DNA of 64,000 nt, taken from contig OY986966.1 of the NCBI GenBank assembly GCA_963920575.1, positions 18,409,888 through 18,473,887 on the forward strand. Reading direction: 5' to 3'. Source of the stretch: Narthecium ossifragum (lineage: Eukaryota > Streptophyta > Magnoliopsida > Dioscoreales > Nartheciaceae). Positions 10,572-22,860 of the stretch are shown in pieces (position 1 is the stretch's first letter; the number at the start of each line of letters is the position of its first letter). The notes under the pieces are model-generated. The model saw only the letters and a list, made by a program, of their open reading frames with translations, searched no databases and had not been told where the DNA came from. The translations under genes and the position numbers were made by a program.

Positions 10572-12993
10572 TGTGAGGACCTGTCCCTCTACCTCTGTGG
10601 TTCGTTGTAGACCGCAAGGACAATTTGGTAAATTGCGCCTTGTTGGTTTGTTTCACACCCGCGTGTGCACACACTGACCTTGTATGTGTTAGTGTTTGTT
10701 TAGAATGGCTAGGTGAACCCGGGATCGGAAGATCCCAGCTCGGGGGCGCGGAAGCTTGCCTTTGGGCAGCAGATGACCCTTGAGCGATTGATCGCTCCTT
10801 GGAGCGATCGGTCGGAATCGTGAGCAAGTCTGTGGTGGGATCGAGCCAGGGCGCGAGCGATCGATCGCTCCTTTGAGCGACCGATCGGACTCGCGTCGGT
10901 GGCTTTTCTGCTTCGCGAGGACGGCCGCCGTTGGCCGTCGCTCTCTCCTGTCAGAGAGGGAAGACTTCCCCTCCCCTTCCCTCACTTTTTCCCCCTTTCC
11001 CCGGCTTTCCCCTCCCCCTTTCCCCTCCTTTCTTCCCCTTCTTTTCCTCCTTCCCCTCCTTTCTTCTTCCTTCTCCTTTCTTCTCCCGAAAGCTCTGTTC
11101 TTTCCCCTGTTTCCGGCAGCGAGCTTCTTTCCCTCCGTTCTCCCTCCTCCGACCATCTTTTTCGGCGTTCTAAGGCTCGTTGGATCCGTGACAACGAGAG
11201 GAAGATCCCTGAAGTGGTTTGGAGGCTTGTTGGTGATCAAATCACGGGGAATTAGCCGAGAAAAGCGCAGCTAGATAGGGTTATACCTACTGATGTTGTT
11301 TTCGGGTTTTCTTGAGATCTAGCCGTTGGATCTTGTTGATCCTTGTTTTTTTGGATTCCTTATACATGTTAGAATTACTGATATGAGTTTCATGTTAATC
11401 GGTTGAGATTTGAGTAGGTTTTATGCATGATTAGTCTCGGATTTCTGGTTTTCTGCTGTTCTTGAAGAACAGCCAGCTTGCGTCGAGTTTTCCGGCCGGC
11501 GTGTACATGATCTTGGCTTTTGATAAACATAAGAGTTGTACATCTACTCGTTAGCTTTCCATTTTTATCTTATTTCATATTTTTTCCGATTTTTCTACGA
11601 TTTGTTATGGATTGTTTGCTGAAGGGCTGCGTTGTAGCAATTAATGGGCAAGTTAGTTTGATTAACGATTTTTTATTAGTGTTTTCCGTTAATCCAACCG
11701 TTGGATGATTATGAATTTTGGATATGTTGATCCTGGTATATACACCTACTGGTGGCTAAGTTAGATCTTGAATCCGACGTCGTTTGGACGTCGGATCGAT
11801 GGGATCAATTAGCCCCTAAGTGGTGGTTTTGGGTGTTTGAATATAATATTATATTTTGGAATATAATATTATATTGTTTACTGTTCATCAGCGGTTTTCG
11901 GGGTTGCTTCCCGTTGCAGGAGTTCGCGGTTGACGGTCGTGGTACCGTCGTAATGCCGGGACCCGCTGCGGATCGGCTGGCAGCGGTTGGTAGCACCGCT
12001 GCAGCGATCTAGTAGACCTATATGATGCTTGACATACTGTTGCATGCTTTGCTTCTTATCTGTGTATGTCATAGCATGCATTGTTGATTTGTGCATTAGT
12101 TGCATTGGTTAGGGCGTGGGTGATCCTTGGGTCGCCGTCCCGAGGCTGGAAGCTCGGACTTAGCCCTAGGACCGGGGTTGGGCTGTTTGGACCCGGTTGA
12201 ATTATGGTGTCCAGTCGATTCGATGATAGGCTTAGATGACTGATACACTTATTGCTTGATGATTGTAGAGGTCGTGTCGGCCTCGAGTCGGATCTGAGGT
12301 GTAGCCGGTGTCCGGTGTTCCTAAAACTCTTGAGTAGAGGGTTTGCCTATTCAGTGGTGTCTCTTTCCACCAAACAGTGTTCAGTGTCCTATTGAGAGTC
12401 AGCAGTTCCGTTTTCTGCTACTGAGTGTGACCCGACATATGACCAGCCCGGCTGGAAGATCATGATCGGGGCCTCAGGGACACGCGGTGGGGTTATGGGA
12501 CCCATGTATACACCCAGGTCCTACTTATGGGCGACACTGTTGCGTTTCCCTCTTCCTTCTGTGTGTCGTAGTGTAGATCCCTACTGAGCTTAGTGCTCAC
12601 ACCTACCCGGGCTGCGTTTTGCAGGTGCAGGCGTCAGTTCTTCCTCTGTGGCCCCTACCGGGCAGTTGAACGGCGGTGCGGCGGCGCCTGGTGGCTTTGG
12701 TGAGGTGGCGATATTTACTGCTTTTACCCTTATGTTAGTTAGTTTCCTACGGGAGTGATGTTGTATTTTGGATCCTCCCCTCTTCGAGGATTTGTATATT
12801 AAATCTTTTTGAGTTCGTAAATCTGTGGTTCGAGGCTTCTTTATAATATTGTCTTTTAATTGAGGGTGCTTTTGGTGAATTGCTAGGGAGACCAATAGGT
12901 TAGAGGGAACCCTCGCCGTTCTTTTTTCGCGTTTTGTAGGTTCCGGTTCGCGTCGCCGGGCCCGGTTGGGCTTTCGCGGGTTGGGGCGCGACA
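10572..12993 (+). repeat. element A 5' LTR
   Basis: A 2422-base LTR from TGTGAGGACC to GCGCGACA. It is similar in plan to the B LTRs and to the solo LTR at 60530-62704. It contains palindromic GAGCGATCGATCGCTCC-type motifs at 10790-10900 and then a strongly pyrimidine-rich tract (10960-11150) that generates many spurious long open frames. No clear TATA box was picked. Confidence 0.9.
10960..11155 (+). repeat. pyrimidine-rich tract in LTR A
   Basis: Nearly 200 bases of mainly C and T on the plus strand. The B LTRs have the same kind of tract at the same position after their GATCGATC motifs (16050-16250 and 23330-23530), so it is a conserved LTR segment, probably in the transcribed leader. Confidence 0.7.
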
Positions 12994-12995
12994 GC

Positions 12996-13008
12996 TTGGT
13001 ATCAGAGC
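12996..13008 (+). other. element A primer binding site
   Basis: TTGGTATCAGAGC, complementary to the 3' end of initiator Met tRNA, two bases after the LTR end at 12993. Element B uses the same site with the same spacing. Confidence 0.92.
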
Positions 13009-13197
13009 ATAGGTTGTAGATCCCAGGGTTTAGGATCAGGATTCGGTTGAGATTGAGTGTGGAATGGGTTAGTTCTATGTCTATAACATCCGTGCATGCT
13101 CATTTTGATGTGTTGTGCTTTTCCGCTTTCTGTTTTTGTTGCCTTGTTTTGGCGGCTTCTGACGAGTGAACGCTCGTTGTCGTTGGTGATTGCACAG

Positions 13198-15123
13198 ATG
13201 TCGGGAGCTCGAGTCCGACCTTCGGTTGTTGGTCGAGGTTGGGCACGACCTGGTCGACCTGCTCGACCAGACAGGGTAGCACCTGTCAAGACGGTCAGAG
13301 CTCGACGGACTGGGCCATCACCAGCGACGGTTGCGGTCGCATGGGAGGAGCCTCCTCTCGCCGAGGAGGGCGTCCTCGCTCTGGTCGACGGGCGGGCCGC
13401 GGCAGCGGTCATGATGGACTTCCAGCGGCTGAACCCGCCTAGGTTCAGCGGTGAGACTGGAGATACGACCACGGCAGACGGCTGGCTCCCAGGAGTTACG
13501 CGCGTTCTAGACGCTCTCTTCGTCGAGGATGACCGGATTCGGGTCACCCTCACGGCGTTCCAGCTCGATGATGACGCCCTTGACTGGTGGTGCACTGCCC
13601 AGCACACCAGTGGCGGAGAGGAGCCGACGTGGGAGGAGTTCAGGGCGTTGTTCTTGGACGCGTACTTCCCGGAGAGTACGCGTGACGCCTTGTCTCGCGA
13701 GTACCAGTCTCTCTTGCAGGGTACTCGCACCGTGCAGCAGTATGCCACCCAGTTCACGCACTTGGTCCGTTTTGCGGGGGCAGTGGCAGCAGATTCAGTG
13801 GCCAGGGCACGACAGTTTGAGTGGGGCATTCGTCCAGAGATCAGGCGCCAGACGAGTTCCCATCGCTTTCAGACGCACTCAGCAGTCTTGAACTGCGCCT
13901 TGGTAGTGGAGGCGCAGTTACGAGACGAGAGGTGCCGGGCAGTTCCACCGGCATCCTCTACCGGTACACAGTAGCGACCCCAGGGCAGAGGGGGGTTCGG
14001 TAGGGGGCAGCTGTGGCGTCAGCGGCCCTTTCAGAGGCGGCCGCAGCGTGCACCGCAGTACCAGCAGCCACTACCGAGCCCACCAGCCCCATTTCTACTG
14101 ACGGCCGGGCCATCTGGGCAGGCTTCGTCTGGGGGAGACCAGGGACGACAGCCGGGCGCGTCAGTCACTTGCTACCTATGCGGGCAGCCGGGGCACTACC
14201 GTAGAGACTGCACTTCGCGAGGAGCGCAGGGCGCTATGCCACAAGGCAGTAGAGGCGGAGGGTCCGGTGCCTGGCAGGAGAGCGGGGGTGGACGCGGGCC
14301 GGGGCGTCCTAGAGGCAGAGGCGGCCAGCGGGGGCAGGTGTTTGCCCTCCCAGTTCGCGAGCGGCAAGACACCGTCCAGCTGTATCAGCCGCCACCGCAG
14401 TATCAGCCGCCACCACAATACCAGCAACCACTACCGAGCCCACCAGCCCCGTTTCTACTGACGGCCGGGCCATCTGGGCAGGCTTCGTCAGGGGGAGACC
14501 AGGGACGACAGCCGGGCACGTCAGTCACTTGCTACCTGTACGGGCAGCCGGGGCACTACCGTAGAGACTGCACTTCGCGAGGAGCGCAGGGCGCTATGCC
14601 GCAAGGCAGTAGAGGCGGAGGGTCCGGTGCCTGGCAGGGGAGCGGGGGTGGACGCGGGCCAGGGCATCCCAGAGGCAGAGGCGGCCAGCGGGGGCAGGTG
14701 TTTGCCCTCCCAGTTCGCGAGTGGCAGGACACCGTCCAGCTGTATCAGCCGCCACCGCAGTATCAGCCGCCACCACAATACCAGCAGCCGTTGCAGTACC
14801 TGCAGCCGCAGCAGTATCAGCAGGCAGTGGCAGAGCCAACCGTCCTCAGAGGTATCTTTCAGCTTTCTAGTTCCTTAGTAGATATGCTGATAGACTCTGG
14901 GGCGTCTCATTCCTATATTGCTAGCATGTGTGTGGCATCGCTAGGATTAGAGACGAGTTGGCTAGAGGTGGCACAATCTGTAGACTCACCGATCGGCGGC
15001 ACAGTCAGGGTAGACCGGGTCTGCGGATCTTGTTCCTTGGAGGTTGGAGGCCTCCGTGTCTGTCTAGACCTGCGGGTGCTAGACTTGACAGGCTTCGATG
15101 TGATACTCGGTATGGACGGGTAA
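13198..15123 (+). pseudogene. gag: element A gag-protease
   Basis: One frame from ATG 13198 to TAA 15121, broken only by a TAG at 13972-13974. The Gag core is typical of chromoviruses: NPPRFSGETGD near codon 80, a DWW segment, FLDAYFPESTRDA, and QYATQFTHLVRFA. Downstream the frame runs through a proline/glutamine-rich region and a CCHC zinc knuckle (CYLCGQPGHYRRDC at 14171), then a second, mutated copy (CYLYG) created by a 360-base duplication. The aspartic protease has the active-site D-S-G-A at about 14893. The TAA falls at a place where relatives have Trp-Leu (ILGMD then WL), so it is a mutation, not the natural end. Gag packages RNA; the protease matures Gag-Pol. Confidence 0.85.
14061..14780 (+). 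repeat. 360-base tandem duplication in gag
   Basis: Bases 14061-14420 are repeated with few changes at 14421-14780. The unit is exactly 120 codons, so the frame is kept. It carries the proline-rich linker, the zinc knuckle and a Gly/Arg-rich basic segment. The first knuckle keeps C-x2-C-x4-H-x4-C; the second has the second Cys changed to Tyr. Confidence 0.9.
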
Positions 15124-15613
15124 GCAGCATACCGAGTTATCATCGACTGTGGTCGCCGTAGGGTGGTCGCTTGGACACCCGATGGGACACAGTTTGTGTT
15201 GTTGGGGGATCGGTTTTCAGTCGATTCCTTTGTTTGTGGTGTGGGGAGGCGTGGCAGCAAGCTTTCAGCCTTGCTGGCCAGCCTATTCCTATATGGGTCA
15301 GAGGGAGTGTAGCAGAGCAGTTTCCCCAGGATCGTGTGCGACTACACCGACTTGTTTCCCGAGGTGTTGCCAGGGCTTCCACCGCCCAGAGAGGTTGATT
15401 TTGAGATCGACCTGGTACCGGGTACCGCACCGATCTCTCTTCCAGCTTTCAGGATGGCACCAACAGAGCAGAGTGAGTTGAGGACCCAGCTAGACGAGCT
15501 TACCAGCAGAGGTTTCATCCGTCCCAGCATGTCTCCCTGGGGGGCGCCAGTGTTGTTCGCGAAAAAGAAGGACGGTGCCCTTCGACTTTGCATAAACTAC
15601 AGGCGGCTCAACA
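15124..15613 (+). pseudogene. pol: element A pol, first part (protease tail and RT N-terminus)
   Basis: The gag-protease frame continues in the same phase after the TAA, with another stop at 15310-15312. It reads CGRRRVVAWTPDGTQFV, then [25 protein letters not shown] and the reverse-transcriptase entry region with [32 protein letters not shown] and [11 protein letters not shown]. This is the fingers region of a chromovirus RT. The coding sequence is cut by element B after the Arg-Val that follows YRRLN, at the TSD gggtg (15614-15618). Confidence 0.85.
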
Positions 15614-15903
15614 GGGTGTGTGAGGACCCGTACCTCCAACCCGGTCCGACCGCGTTAGGTCGAGGGTCTGGATTTGTGGTTTGGCTCGGTTGGCCCTGGG
15701 ATGCGATCGGTTGATCGCATCGCTGTTTTTGACCCCAGTGGCATTTTGGTAAATATGCTCCCTGGTGGTCAGTTTCACACCCGCGTTGCACACACTGACC
15801 TTGTTTGTGTTAGTGTTTGTTTAGAATGGCTAGGTGGACCCGGGATCGGAAGATCCGAGCTTGGGCTTGCGTTTTAGCCCAAGTTTTGCCTTCTTGGCAA
15901 AGG

Positions 15904-15980
15904 GGATCGATCTCCTCGAGAAGAAGATCGATCTTTCTGTTAAGAAGATCGATCCTCTTTGATAAAAGGATCGATCCTCC
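15904..15980. repeat. GATCGATC motif cluster, B 5' LTR
   Basis: Four GATCGATC palindromes about 20 bases apart, each inside an A/G-rich or C/T-rich setting (for example AAGATCGATCTTTC). An identical cluster is in the 3' LTR at 23181-23258. Confidence 0.85.
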
Positions 15981-16750
15981 TATTCCAGCAAGTTAGAGCA
16001 GTTGGGCAGTTGTTGAGCTTCCTTCGTCCTCCTTTGTCAGGAGAGTAGGAGAGGAGAGGTCCTCTCCTTCACCCTCTCCCCCACCGTCCCGACCTTCCCC
16101 CTGCTCCGCTCCTTCACTTCTCCCTTCTCCTTTCTTCCTTCTCTTCTTCTTTCTTCTCCCTGGCTGTTTCTTCTTCCCGCAAGCAGAGCTTGCTCTGTTT
16201 TTCCTCCATCAGCCTCCTCCTTCTTCTTCGTCGTTCTCCCTCCTCCGACCACCATTTTGGGAGCTTGAAAGCTTGTTGGATTCGTGGCAACGAGAGGAAG
16301 ACTCCTGGTGTGGTGTGGAACCTCGTTGGTGGCTGGTTTGCGAGGGATCAACCGAGGAATGCGTAGTCCGGTAGGTGTTCTACCTACATGCGTTAATTAA
16401 TGGGTTTAGATTAATCTAGCCGTTAGATTGTGATGAAATTATGTTGTTGAATGCATGTTGCTTAATTTAGTCTCTGATTTAAGTTTCATGAACTTTGGTT
16501 AAGATTTCAGTAGGATTTTAGCATGATAAATCTCGGATTTCCGGTTTTCTGCTGTTCTTGAAGAACAGTTGGCTTGCGGCGAGTTTTCCGCCTTGTCCAT
16601 GCATGATCTTGGATTTTTATGAGAAATAAGAGTTGTAGATCTGCGAGTCTACTTTCCAACCCAATTGATTTTATATTTTTCCGATTTTCTACGAGTTTTG
16701 GTGATTTTTATACGAAACTGTGTCGGACTAGATTTGCTGATGAATAGTGC

Positions 16751-17003
16751 CACGGATGATCCGTGGATCAACCGTCGCGGTCTCCACGGTCGACCGTGAG
16801 GTCTCCAAGGTCGACCGTGAGCCCGAAAATCAGCAAAATTAACTCTAACGGTCGATCCGTTGATCGACCGTCAACCTCAGCTTCTTCACGGTCGATCCGT
16901 GGATCGACTGTGGGCCCCGAAAATAGCAAAATAACATCTCACGGTCGATCCGTTGATCGACCGTCAACCTTAGATTTTGCACGGTCGATCCGTTGATCGA
17001 CCG
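16751..17003. repeat. CGGTCGACCG palindrome array, B 5' LTR
   Basis: A series of imperfect palindromes built on CACGGTCGATCCGTTGATCGACCGT, separated by 20-40 bases. The 3' LTR array (24029-24261) lacks one 21-base unit (ACGGTCGACCGTGAGGTCTCC type), so unit number changes between the LTRs of one copy. Confidence 0.85.
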
Positions 17004-18482
17004 CCAGCCTTGAATAGTGTTTTTAACGGATTTTTGATGTTTTATCATGTTTGATTCTTGGGATTCATGTGATTGGTATTCCTAGAGATTTCGATGGCTA
17101 GCATGTTCTAATTGGTTGTTTTTAGATGATTAATTGTTTGATTTCTCGGCATGTCTAATTAGATATAAATCATCCTTGTTTAATGAGTAATTAATCACAT
17201 GACATGCTTATTTATATGTATATTTAGCTTGTGGTTGAACCAAGGGGGTTGTGCTCCTTGGGATGTTTAGCTAATTAAATGGCAGAGGGTGTGCTTTATA
17301 TGTGGTTGATTATTACCTGTGTGGCCGGGGTTGTGCCCCCGTTGTAGAAATTGCTTGCTAACGGTCTGTGGGCGCCGTCATAATATTGTATAATTGTAGT
17401 TTAACCTTTATCTGCTTTATGCATGTTTACCCTCCGGCAAGCTTGACGCTTCGCCTAGCCCGTGTATGTTGTCTTGGCATATTGTTGCATGCTGCTATTC
17501 CTGTATCTCTGTGCTTGAGCATTGCATGCATCTGTTTGCATTAGAAGCATCAGGCTAGGTGGTAGACGATGGTTTCGATCGTCGATCCGGGGTTCTCGGG
17601 TAGCCCGGATCTAGCCATAGGACCGGGGTTTGGGGTAGTCGAGGATTAGGACGTGATTGCATCATTGATCATGTTTGATATCATTCGAGGATTATTAGGT
17701 AGTCGGACTGGAATATTATATTGTTTTGAGGTTTTGAGGTTTAGAGGTCGTGTTGTCTTCCCAAGGCTAAATGCTAAGGATGCAACCGAGGAGTTCCCGA
17801 CGTGGTCCCCAGGCAGTGGTATCCCTGCTGGGTAAGGGTGAGTGATCCTGCATGGTTCCGTTCCCCTGTCAGTGCAGGGTGATCTTGGTAGAGAGACCAA
17901 GAGAGAGGTTCATGACAGGAGCCCTTGGGACATCGGTGGGTTATGGGACCCGTGGCATCCGTTAGACTTGAGCAGGGGAGACAACACTGTTGTTGTTTTC
18001 CTCCTTTCAGTGTGCCGTAGAGTAGAACCCTACTGAGCAAGCTTTGTTGCTCACTCCTACCTGGGCTGCATCGGCGATGCAGGTCGATGTAGTCCCTTCT
18101 TTTTCAGGTGGTTGCGGTGTTGGAGGCGGTACTCCCCTTGGTGGTGCGTGAGATCGAGGATATCACCAGTTTATTGTATTCAATTGATGTCCAGCTTTAA
18201 ATGTATAAATTGTAATTTGAAGGAGATATATATTTGTATTTCAATTTGATGTAAATTGATCAGAGATTGCTGTACTAGATGACTTGAATCATTATTATAT
18301 CTTTTTAAAGTTAAATTGTATTATGATTTGATGATAGGATAGTTTAATTTAATTGTGAATATTGTAATCATGCACCTGGTTTTAAAATTGATGTTTAAAG
18401 GGGAGGCTTTCGCCGTTTGATTTAGAGTTTAGGACCCTCACGTCCCGGCCTGGATGGGTTTTCTGGGTCGGGGCGTGACAAC

Positions 18483-18495
18483 TTGGTATCAGAGC
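18483..18495 (+). other. element B primer binding site
   Basis: TTGGTATCAGAGC two bases after the 5' LTR end. Intact match to the initiator Met tRNA 3' end despite the decay of the coding region. Confidence 0.92.
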
Positions 18496-18839
18496 AGGCT
18501 GTAGGTCCCAGGGATAGGATTAGGCTTGCGGTTAAGGTTTTGAGTGTGGAATGGGATAGTTCTAGGTCTAGAACATCGTTGCATGGCTGTTTGCGATTGT
18601 TTGTGATGTGTTTATTTATCTTGATTGCTACTGTGTTTTGGTTTTCGGCAGTGTCGTGACGCCTCATGGGGAGGTGTGCACGCACGCCGGTGTCGTCTGT
18701 TCCCTCGCCTGACAGTGTCTCCCCCCGTGCTGGAGATGAGCGAGTAGGGAATAGGACGTGTGTCGCCTTTATACTCTTGGAATCCTGAGAGGTGGACCCG
18801 TTGTGGTCCAGGGGCGATGTTGGAGATCCTTCGACAGTA

Positions 18840-19170
18840 GAGGACTGATTGAAGGAGGTGACCCGGATCCCGGATGTTTTGGACATCCTGGAGTATCGCT
18901 TGCTTGGGAGGTTGTTGTTTTCTTGCCTTCCAAAGAAGCGATTCGTAGTGGCGCTTGTCGGGGCCACTAGGGACACTGTTGGTTGTGTGTTGAGAACTGT
19001 TCGCGTACTGTTCTCTGGCATCTACCCTTGGAGGGTGGTGCAGTTGGGAGTACCTTCCTCTGTTCTCGGTACTCGCACCGCGTGGCAGCACGCGGGTTGG
19101 TTGGATCACCTGGCTCGGTATGCTGGAGCAACAGCGGGGGACGCCCTAGACTGTACTCCGGATACTGAGA
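18840..19170 (+). pseudogene. element B gag remnant
   Basis: A frame with EVTRIPDVLDILEY, then GTRTAWQHAGWLDHLARYAGA, which lines up with GVTRVLDALFVED and GTRTVQQYATQFTHLVRFAGA of element A Gag. The part between is shorter and altered. No CCHC knuckle is recognisable downstream. Confidence 0.65.
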
Positions 19171-19689
19171 CAGATGACTTGAGGGTTGACAACGTACTGT
19201 TGGTCGGTGGTCGTGGTGAGTTTCGGGGTTGTCGTTTCTGCTTCTGAGGAACGACATGGTAGCCGTTGGCAGAGTTCAGTGGTTTCAGCATCAGCGACGA
19301 CCGTGGCAGCAGCAGCGTCGTGCCGGTCCTTTGAGAGGTAGCCTGGACCGCCATACTGAGAGGTGTTCCACCGGGTGCTCGAGTGCTAGCCGTTGTGGGT
19401 CTTATTCGCCGACGGTGCTGGTTGCGAGGGACGCTGGGCGTTTACCGCAGAGCAGTCGGGCGTGACACACGGCGTGGGCCAGAGCGGTGGACTAGTGCCT
19501 CAGTTGGGGCAGGTACCTTGGGCAGACGCGAGAATTCAGATTCCCAATGGTAGCTTCAGCAGTAGCCAGTTTCAGAGCCGCCAGCTTCGACTTTCAGCTT
19601 TCAGCTTTCAGCTTCAGCCTTAAGCTTTCGGAGCTTCTCGCAGCTTGTGATTTCTTTGTGGCTCTGGGTTTTTCCCCTTGTGACTCGTC

Positions 19690-19880
19690 CCTGTGTAGCC
19701 GTGCCGGCTTGGGACTGGAGTCGGGTGTGGCTTTAGGAGTAGCCACTGATTGGGACGAGAGCTTGGGTTGGTTGCTCTTGTCGGGGCGTTCCCTAGAGGT
19801 TGGAGACCTCTAGGTGTCCGTCGCCCACGTGTGGTACACGTTGGGGTTCGACGGCTTTCTCGGTTGCATCGGTTGGTTGC
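19690..19880 (+). pseudogene. element B protease remnant
   Basis: Frame fragments LGLESG, LEVGDL and TLGFDGFLG follow the order LGLETSWLEV, LEVGGLRV and LTGFDVILG of element A protease. The D-S-G-A catalytic segment was not found. A short CAGCTTTCAG tandem run lies just before (19575-19620). Confidence 0.55.
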
Positions 19881-20449
19881 GTGCCGAGTTGTGCTTCTTT
19901 GGCCGTGGGAAGGTGTCGAGGGTACACCTGACGGCGTTGTTTCGCTCTCGTTGAAGGTCGCTGGTTGGCGCGCCTTCTGGTTGTCGAGAGCTGGGGTTTG
20001 TTCACCGGCTTGTAGTGAACTCCTTCCCCGTTGTTTTTGAGGGTGCTCTGGAGAGCAGCTTTCCCCTCGTGTTGTTGTTGTTGTTGTTTGTGCAGCTGTC
20101 CTTCTTGAAGAGCTTTCTGATTGTCGCCTTCGCGAGACGCCGAGTTCGAGGTTGAGATTCCTTTGGGTGGTGTTGAGCATTGCAAGCTTGCATGTGGATG
20201 CCAGCAGCATTTGAAGAGTCGAGGACTCAGTCGGCCGAGTTGGTAGCTCGGGACTTCTTTCGCCCGGGTGTATTGCCTCAGAGTGTGTTCCGGTTCTCAG
20301 AGCGGATGGCTCCCTCCACAGATGCATAGACTTCAGAAAGCTGGACAGTGTTGCAGCACAGAGTATACGCCCGCTGCAGTGTAACGATGATGGATTGGCA
20401 GTTGAGAGACTCGGCGACCCCTTCAGGGTTTGACCTTCGCATCGGCTAC

Positions 20450-20900
20450 ACCAGCTGAGGATTCGGGATTGCGACATCCCGGGGACAGCCTTCCGTACGA
20501 GGTACGAACTGTGCGAGTTCACAGTGATGCCGTTCAGTCTGACGAACGCACCAGCAATCTCCACAGATGTGATGTGGAGAATCTTCAGGCCGTATCCTGA
20601 CCAGTTGCAGTGGCGTCGTCGACAGCATCATATCTACTGGCGCGTTGAGGAGGAGCACCAGCGATATTTGGCGTTTGCATCGCAGCTGCCGAGGGTGTAT
20701 CGGTGTTATTTGGCTCCCAGCTCGAGGTGTTGGCCTTCAGAGGCAGGTTTTGACCGACAGGCAGTCTCAGCGGCAGACATTTCAGTTGATTCAGCTGGGC
20801 TCGACACAGATGTGTGACGGCAGAGGTCGAAGATGGTGTTCGAGATTCAGTAGGAGCATCTCCAAGATTGCGGGACCGTTGACCAGAGTGGCCAGGAGAC
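20450..20900 (+). pseudogene. element B RT remnant
   Basis: Recognisable pieces in changing frames: RDCDIPGTAFRTRYELCEF, then VMPFSLTNAPA, then FRPYPDQL, VEEHQRYL and SKIAGPLTR. These follow chromovirus RT order, but the catalytic FIDD segment is missing or scrambled and frames change several times. Confidence 0.7.
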
Positions 20901-21871
20901 CGGAGCTTTTGCCTTAAAGTCACTGCGTCAGTGCCTTTAAGGGTAATAGCCACCAGCATTTGCTAGAGAGGCTAGAGCAGATTTGGCAGATTATCATCTC
21001 ATCGGAGATGGACAGTCAGTTGGATCGGGTTTCGAGGATCAGATTCCAGACGACTTCCTCTTTGGTGGTTGCAGCATCCCAGCTCTCCCCGCTAGAGTGG
21101 TGTAGACCCAGGGTATATATATCCGTAGCTCGTGGAGATCCATGTTGCGGTTGGTTCCGGGCACGTGACTGAGAGCTGGACAGCATCAGCAGACCGCAGA
21201 TTGTGCTTCGTTAGCAGTGTTGCAGATCCGGCGGATCCATAGCAGCCCCTTCCAGTATCAGAGTGGGAGCGGAAGCACACCGTGGCGGACGTCATCACCA
21301 GATTGCAGGAGGCAGCTGAGAGGAGTGTCTTCCTTTGTTGGTGTTTGCCTTCTTCAGCAGCCATCAGTCCAGACGGATGCAGTACCATTCGAGGCATAGT
21401 ACGGCAGTTCGGGCTGTTCTTTTGATTACTCAACAGAGGTTGTTGAGTCACCATCCCCCATTCCAGACGTCATCAGACAACCCTCAGAGAGATTAGCACA
21501 GAGCAGACGAGAGAGCTACTCAGGTCAGAGGCGATGATCTTTGGAGTTCTCAGTTCCTGGCAGAGTGTTTCTGAAGATTCCTTCGCACAGAGGATCAGTC
21601 GGAGTTGGCAGAGAGCTGAGGCCATATGAGGTGGAGGCCGAGGCAGCCCTACTCCGAGAGTCTGTACCAGGACCATGACGGCATGGAGCGATGACGACAT
21701 CGAGCCTATAGAGACTCCTGACGGCATTAGCAGGCAGTTGATTGTACTCCAGAAGTGGTGTAGTAGGTCCAGAGTTGCACGAGTACATCCTACGTGAGGT
21801 TCACTCCTCTCCTGTTGCTGTTCATCCAGGAGGCATGGAGGTGTATCATGAGTTTTGTCATCATCTCAGTT

Positions 21872-22078
21872 GACATCAGATGCAGAGATCAGACTCAGGA
21901 CCAGATGTAGGGATCAGACTCAGGACCAGATGTAGAGATCAGATTCAGGGATCAGATGCAGAGATCAGATTCAGGGATCAGATGCAGAGATCAGATTCAG
22001 GACCAGATGCAGAGATCAGATTCAGGGATAAGATGCAGAGATCAGATTCAGAGACCAGATGCAGAGGTCAGATCAGCA
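21872..22078 (+). repeat. 25/26-base minisatellite in element B
   Basis: Alternating words GATCAGATTCAGG and GATCAGATGCAGA (or CCAGATGCAGA) repeated about eight times. It lies where integrase coding would be expected. Confidence 0.85.
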
Positions 22079-22499
22079 CATATACCAGATGTGATGAGTA
22101 TGTGTGCCACATAGCAGTCCACATGTCAGAGAGGTGATCAGATGGCGTGATGCTTTAGTTTTCATCACTCCGGAACATGATTTCAGGACCACAGACATAT
22201 TTCAGTACAGCTCTTAGGAGCCGATGATCGCATCGTTGACTTCCAGCATAGCATCTCACGGTACAGACGGGCAGACGTTCAGAGAGGACCATTCAGATCC
22301 ATGGTGACGTGCTTAGAGCGCGCGTTATTGACGCAGACATCAGCCGACGAGAGCACATCCTCATGGCGGAGTCTGCCTACTTTCGTAGTTGACGGCTCAG
22401 CACCAGCATTGCATCTTTGAGGTAGACAGGTTAGTGCAGATCAGGTCAGAGGTGACAGCCGTTAGAGTTCACAGCTGGCAGCAAAGAGTTTGCTTACAG

Positions 22500-22795
22500 A
22501 TCAGATCTATTCACGCACTTGTCAGTGGCGTGTTCTACTGTCACATGTTCGGTGTTGAGGAAGTACAGTCAGTATCCGTCCCACATGATCAGACATGACG
22601 ACATCATAGTCGAGGAGGACGTCGCCTACATAGAGCAGCTAGTGCAGATTGTGGGCAGACGAGAGCCGAGGCTGAGATGCAGATCGGTACTGTTGGTGAT
22701 GATCAGATAGAGGCATGATGGTGCAAAGGGCTTGACGTGGTGGCGAGAGGATTGCGTGCGTCGGGAGTTTCCCCGACTGTTCACCCCAGCAGGTA
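22500..22795 (+). pseudogene. element B integrase C-terminal tail remnant
   Basis: Frames read a VFYCHMFGVEEVQ-like segment comparable with the VFHVSxLRKY motif, then VEEDVAYIEQLVQIVGRREPRLR and WWREDCVRREFPRLF. These match the order of the tail region after the integrase core in Tekay-like elements, where the small beta-strand/chromodomain part lies. Confidence 0.65.
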
Positions 22796-22860
22796 GTTTC
22801 CCTTGTGTGGGCGTTCGTGCCACTAGGACTAGTTGGTTCTTCTTTTCCGACCCTACCCTT

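Larger units (their letters stand above)
15619..18480 (+). repeat. element B 5' LTR
   Basis: From TGTGAGGACCCG to GCGTGACA. Order along the LTR: conserved start shared with LTR A, GATCGATC motif cluster (15904-15980), pyrimidine-rich tract (16050-16250), array of CGGTCGATCCG/TTGATCGACCG palindromes (16751-17003), AT-rich middle, and a 3' part shared with 1-500. Confidence 0.93.

Noticed and set aside
10689..11274. Long overlapping open frames on both strands (Arg/Glu-rich minus, Ser/Pro/Phe-rich plus)
   Set aside because: They come from the pyrimidine-rich tract of LTR A; the same tract occurs in all related LTRs and has no domain.
13002..13829. 275-codon minus-strand frame
   Set aside because: It is the antisense of the GC-rich gag frame of element A, which has clear Gag motifs on the plus strand.
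16751..17003. Possible CRISPR-like array of palindromic repeats with spacers
   Set aside because: Plant LTR context, repeats too variable, spacers not unique (repeated in the other LTR), no cas-like genes.
19620..20564. 314-codon minus-strand frame in element B
   Set aside because: Low-complexity Ser/Thr/Arg/Pro composition; the plus strand has recognisable, though broken, chromovirus remnants in the same place.
21872..22078. Possible small basic protein coded by the minisatellite in element B
   Set aside because: Frame is a product of a 25/26-base repeat and changes phase between units; no start context.
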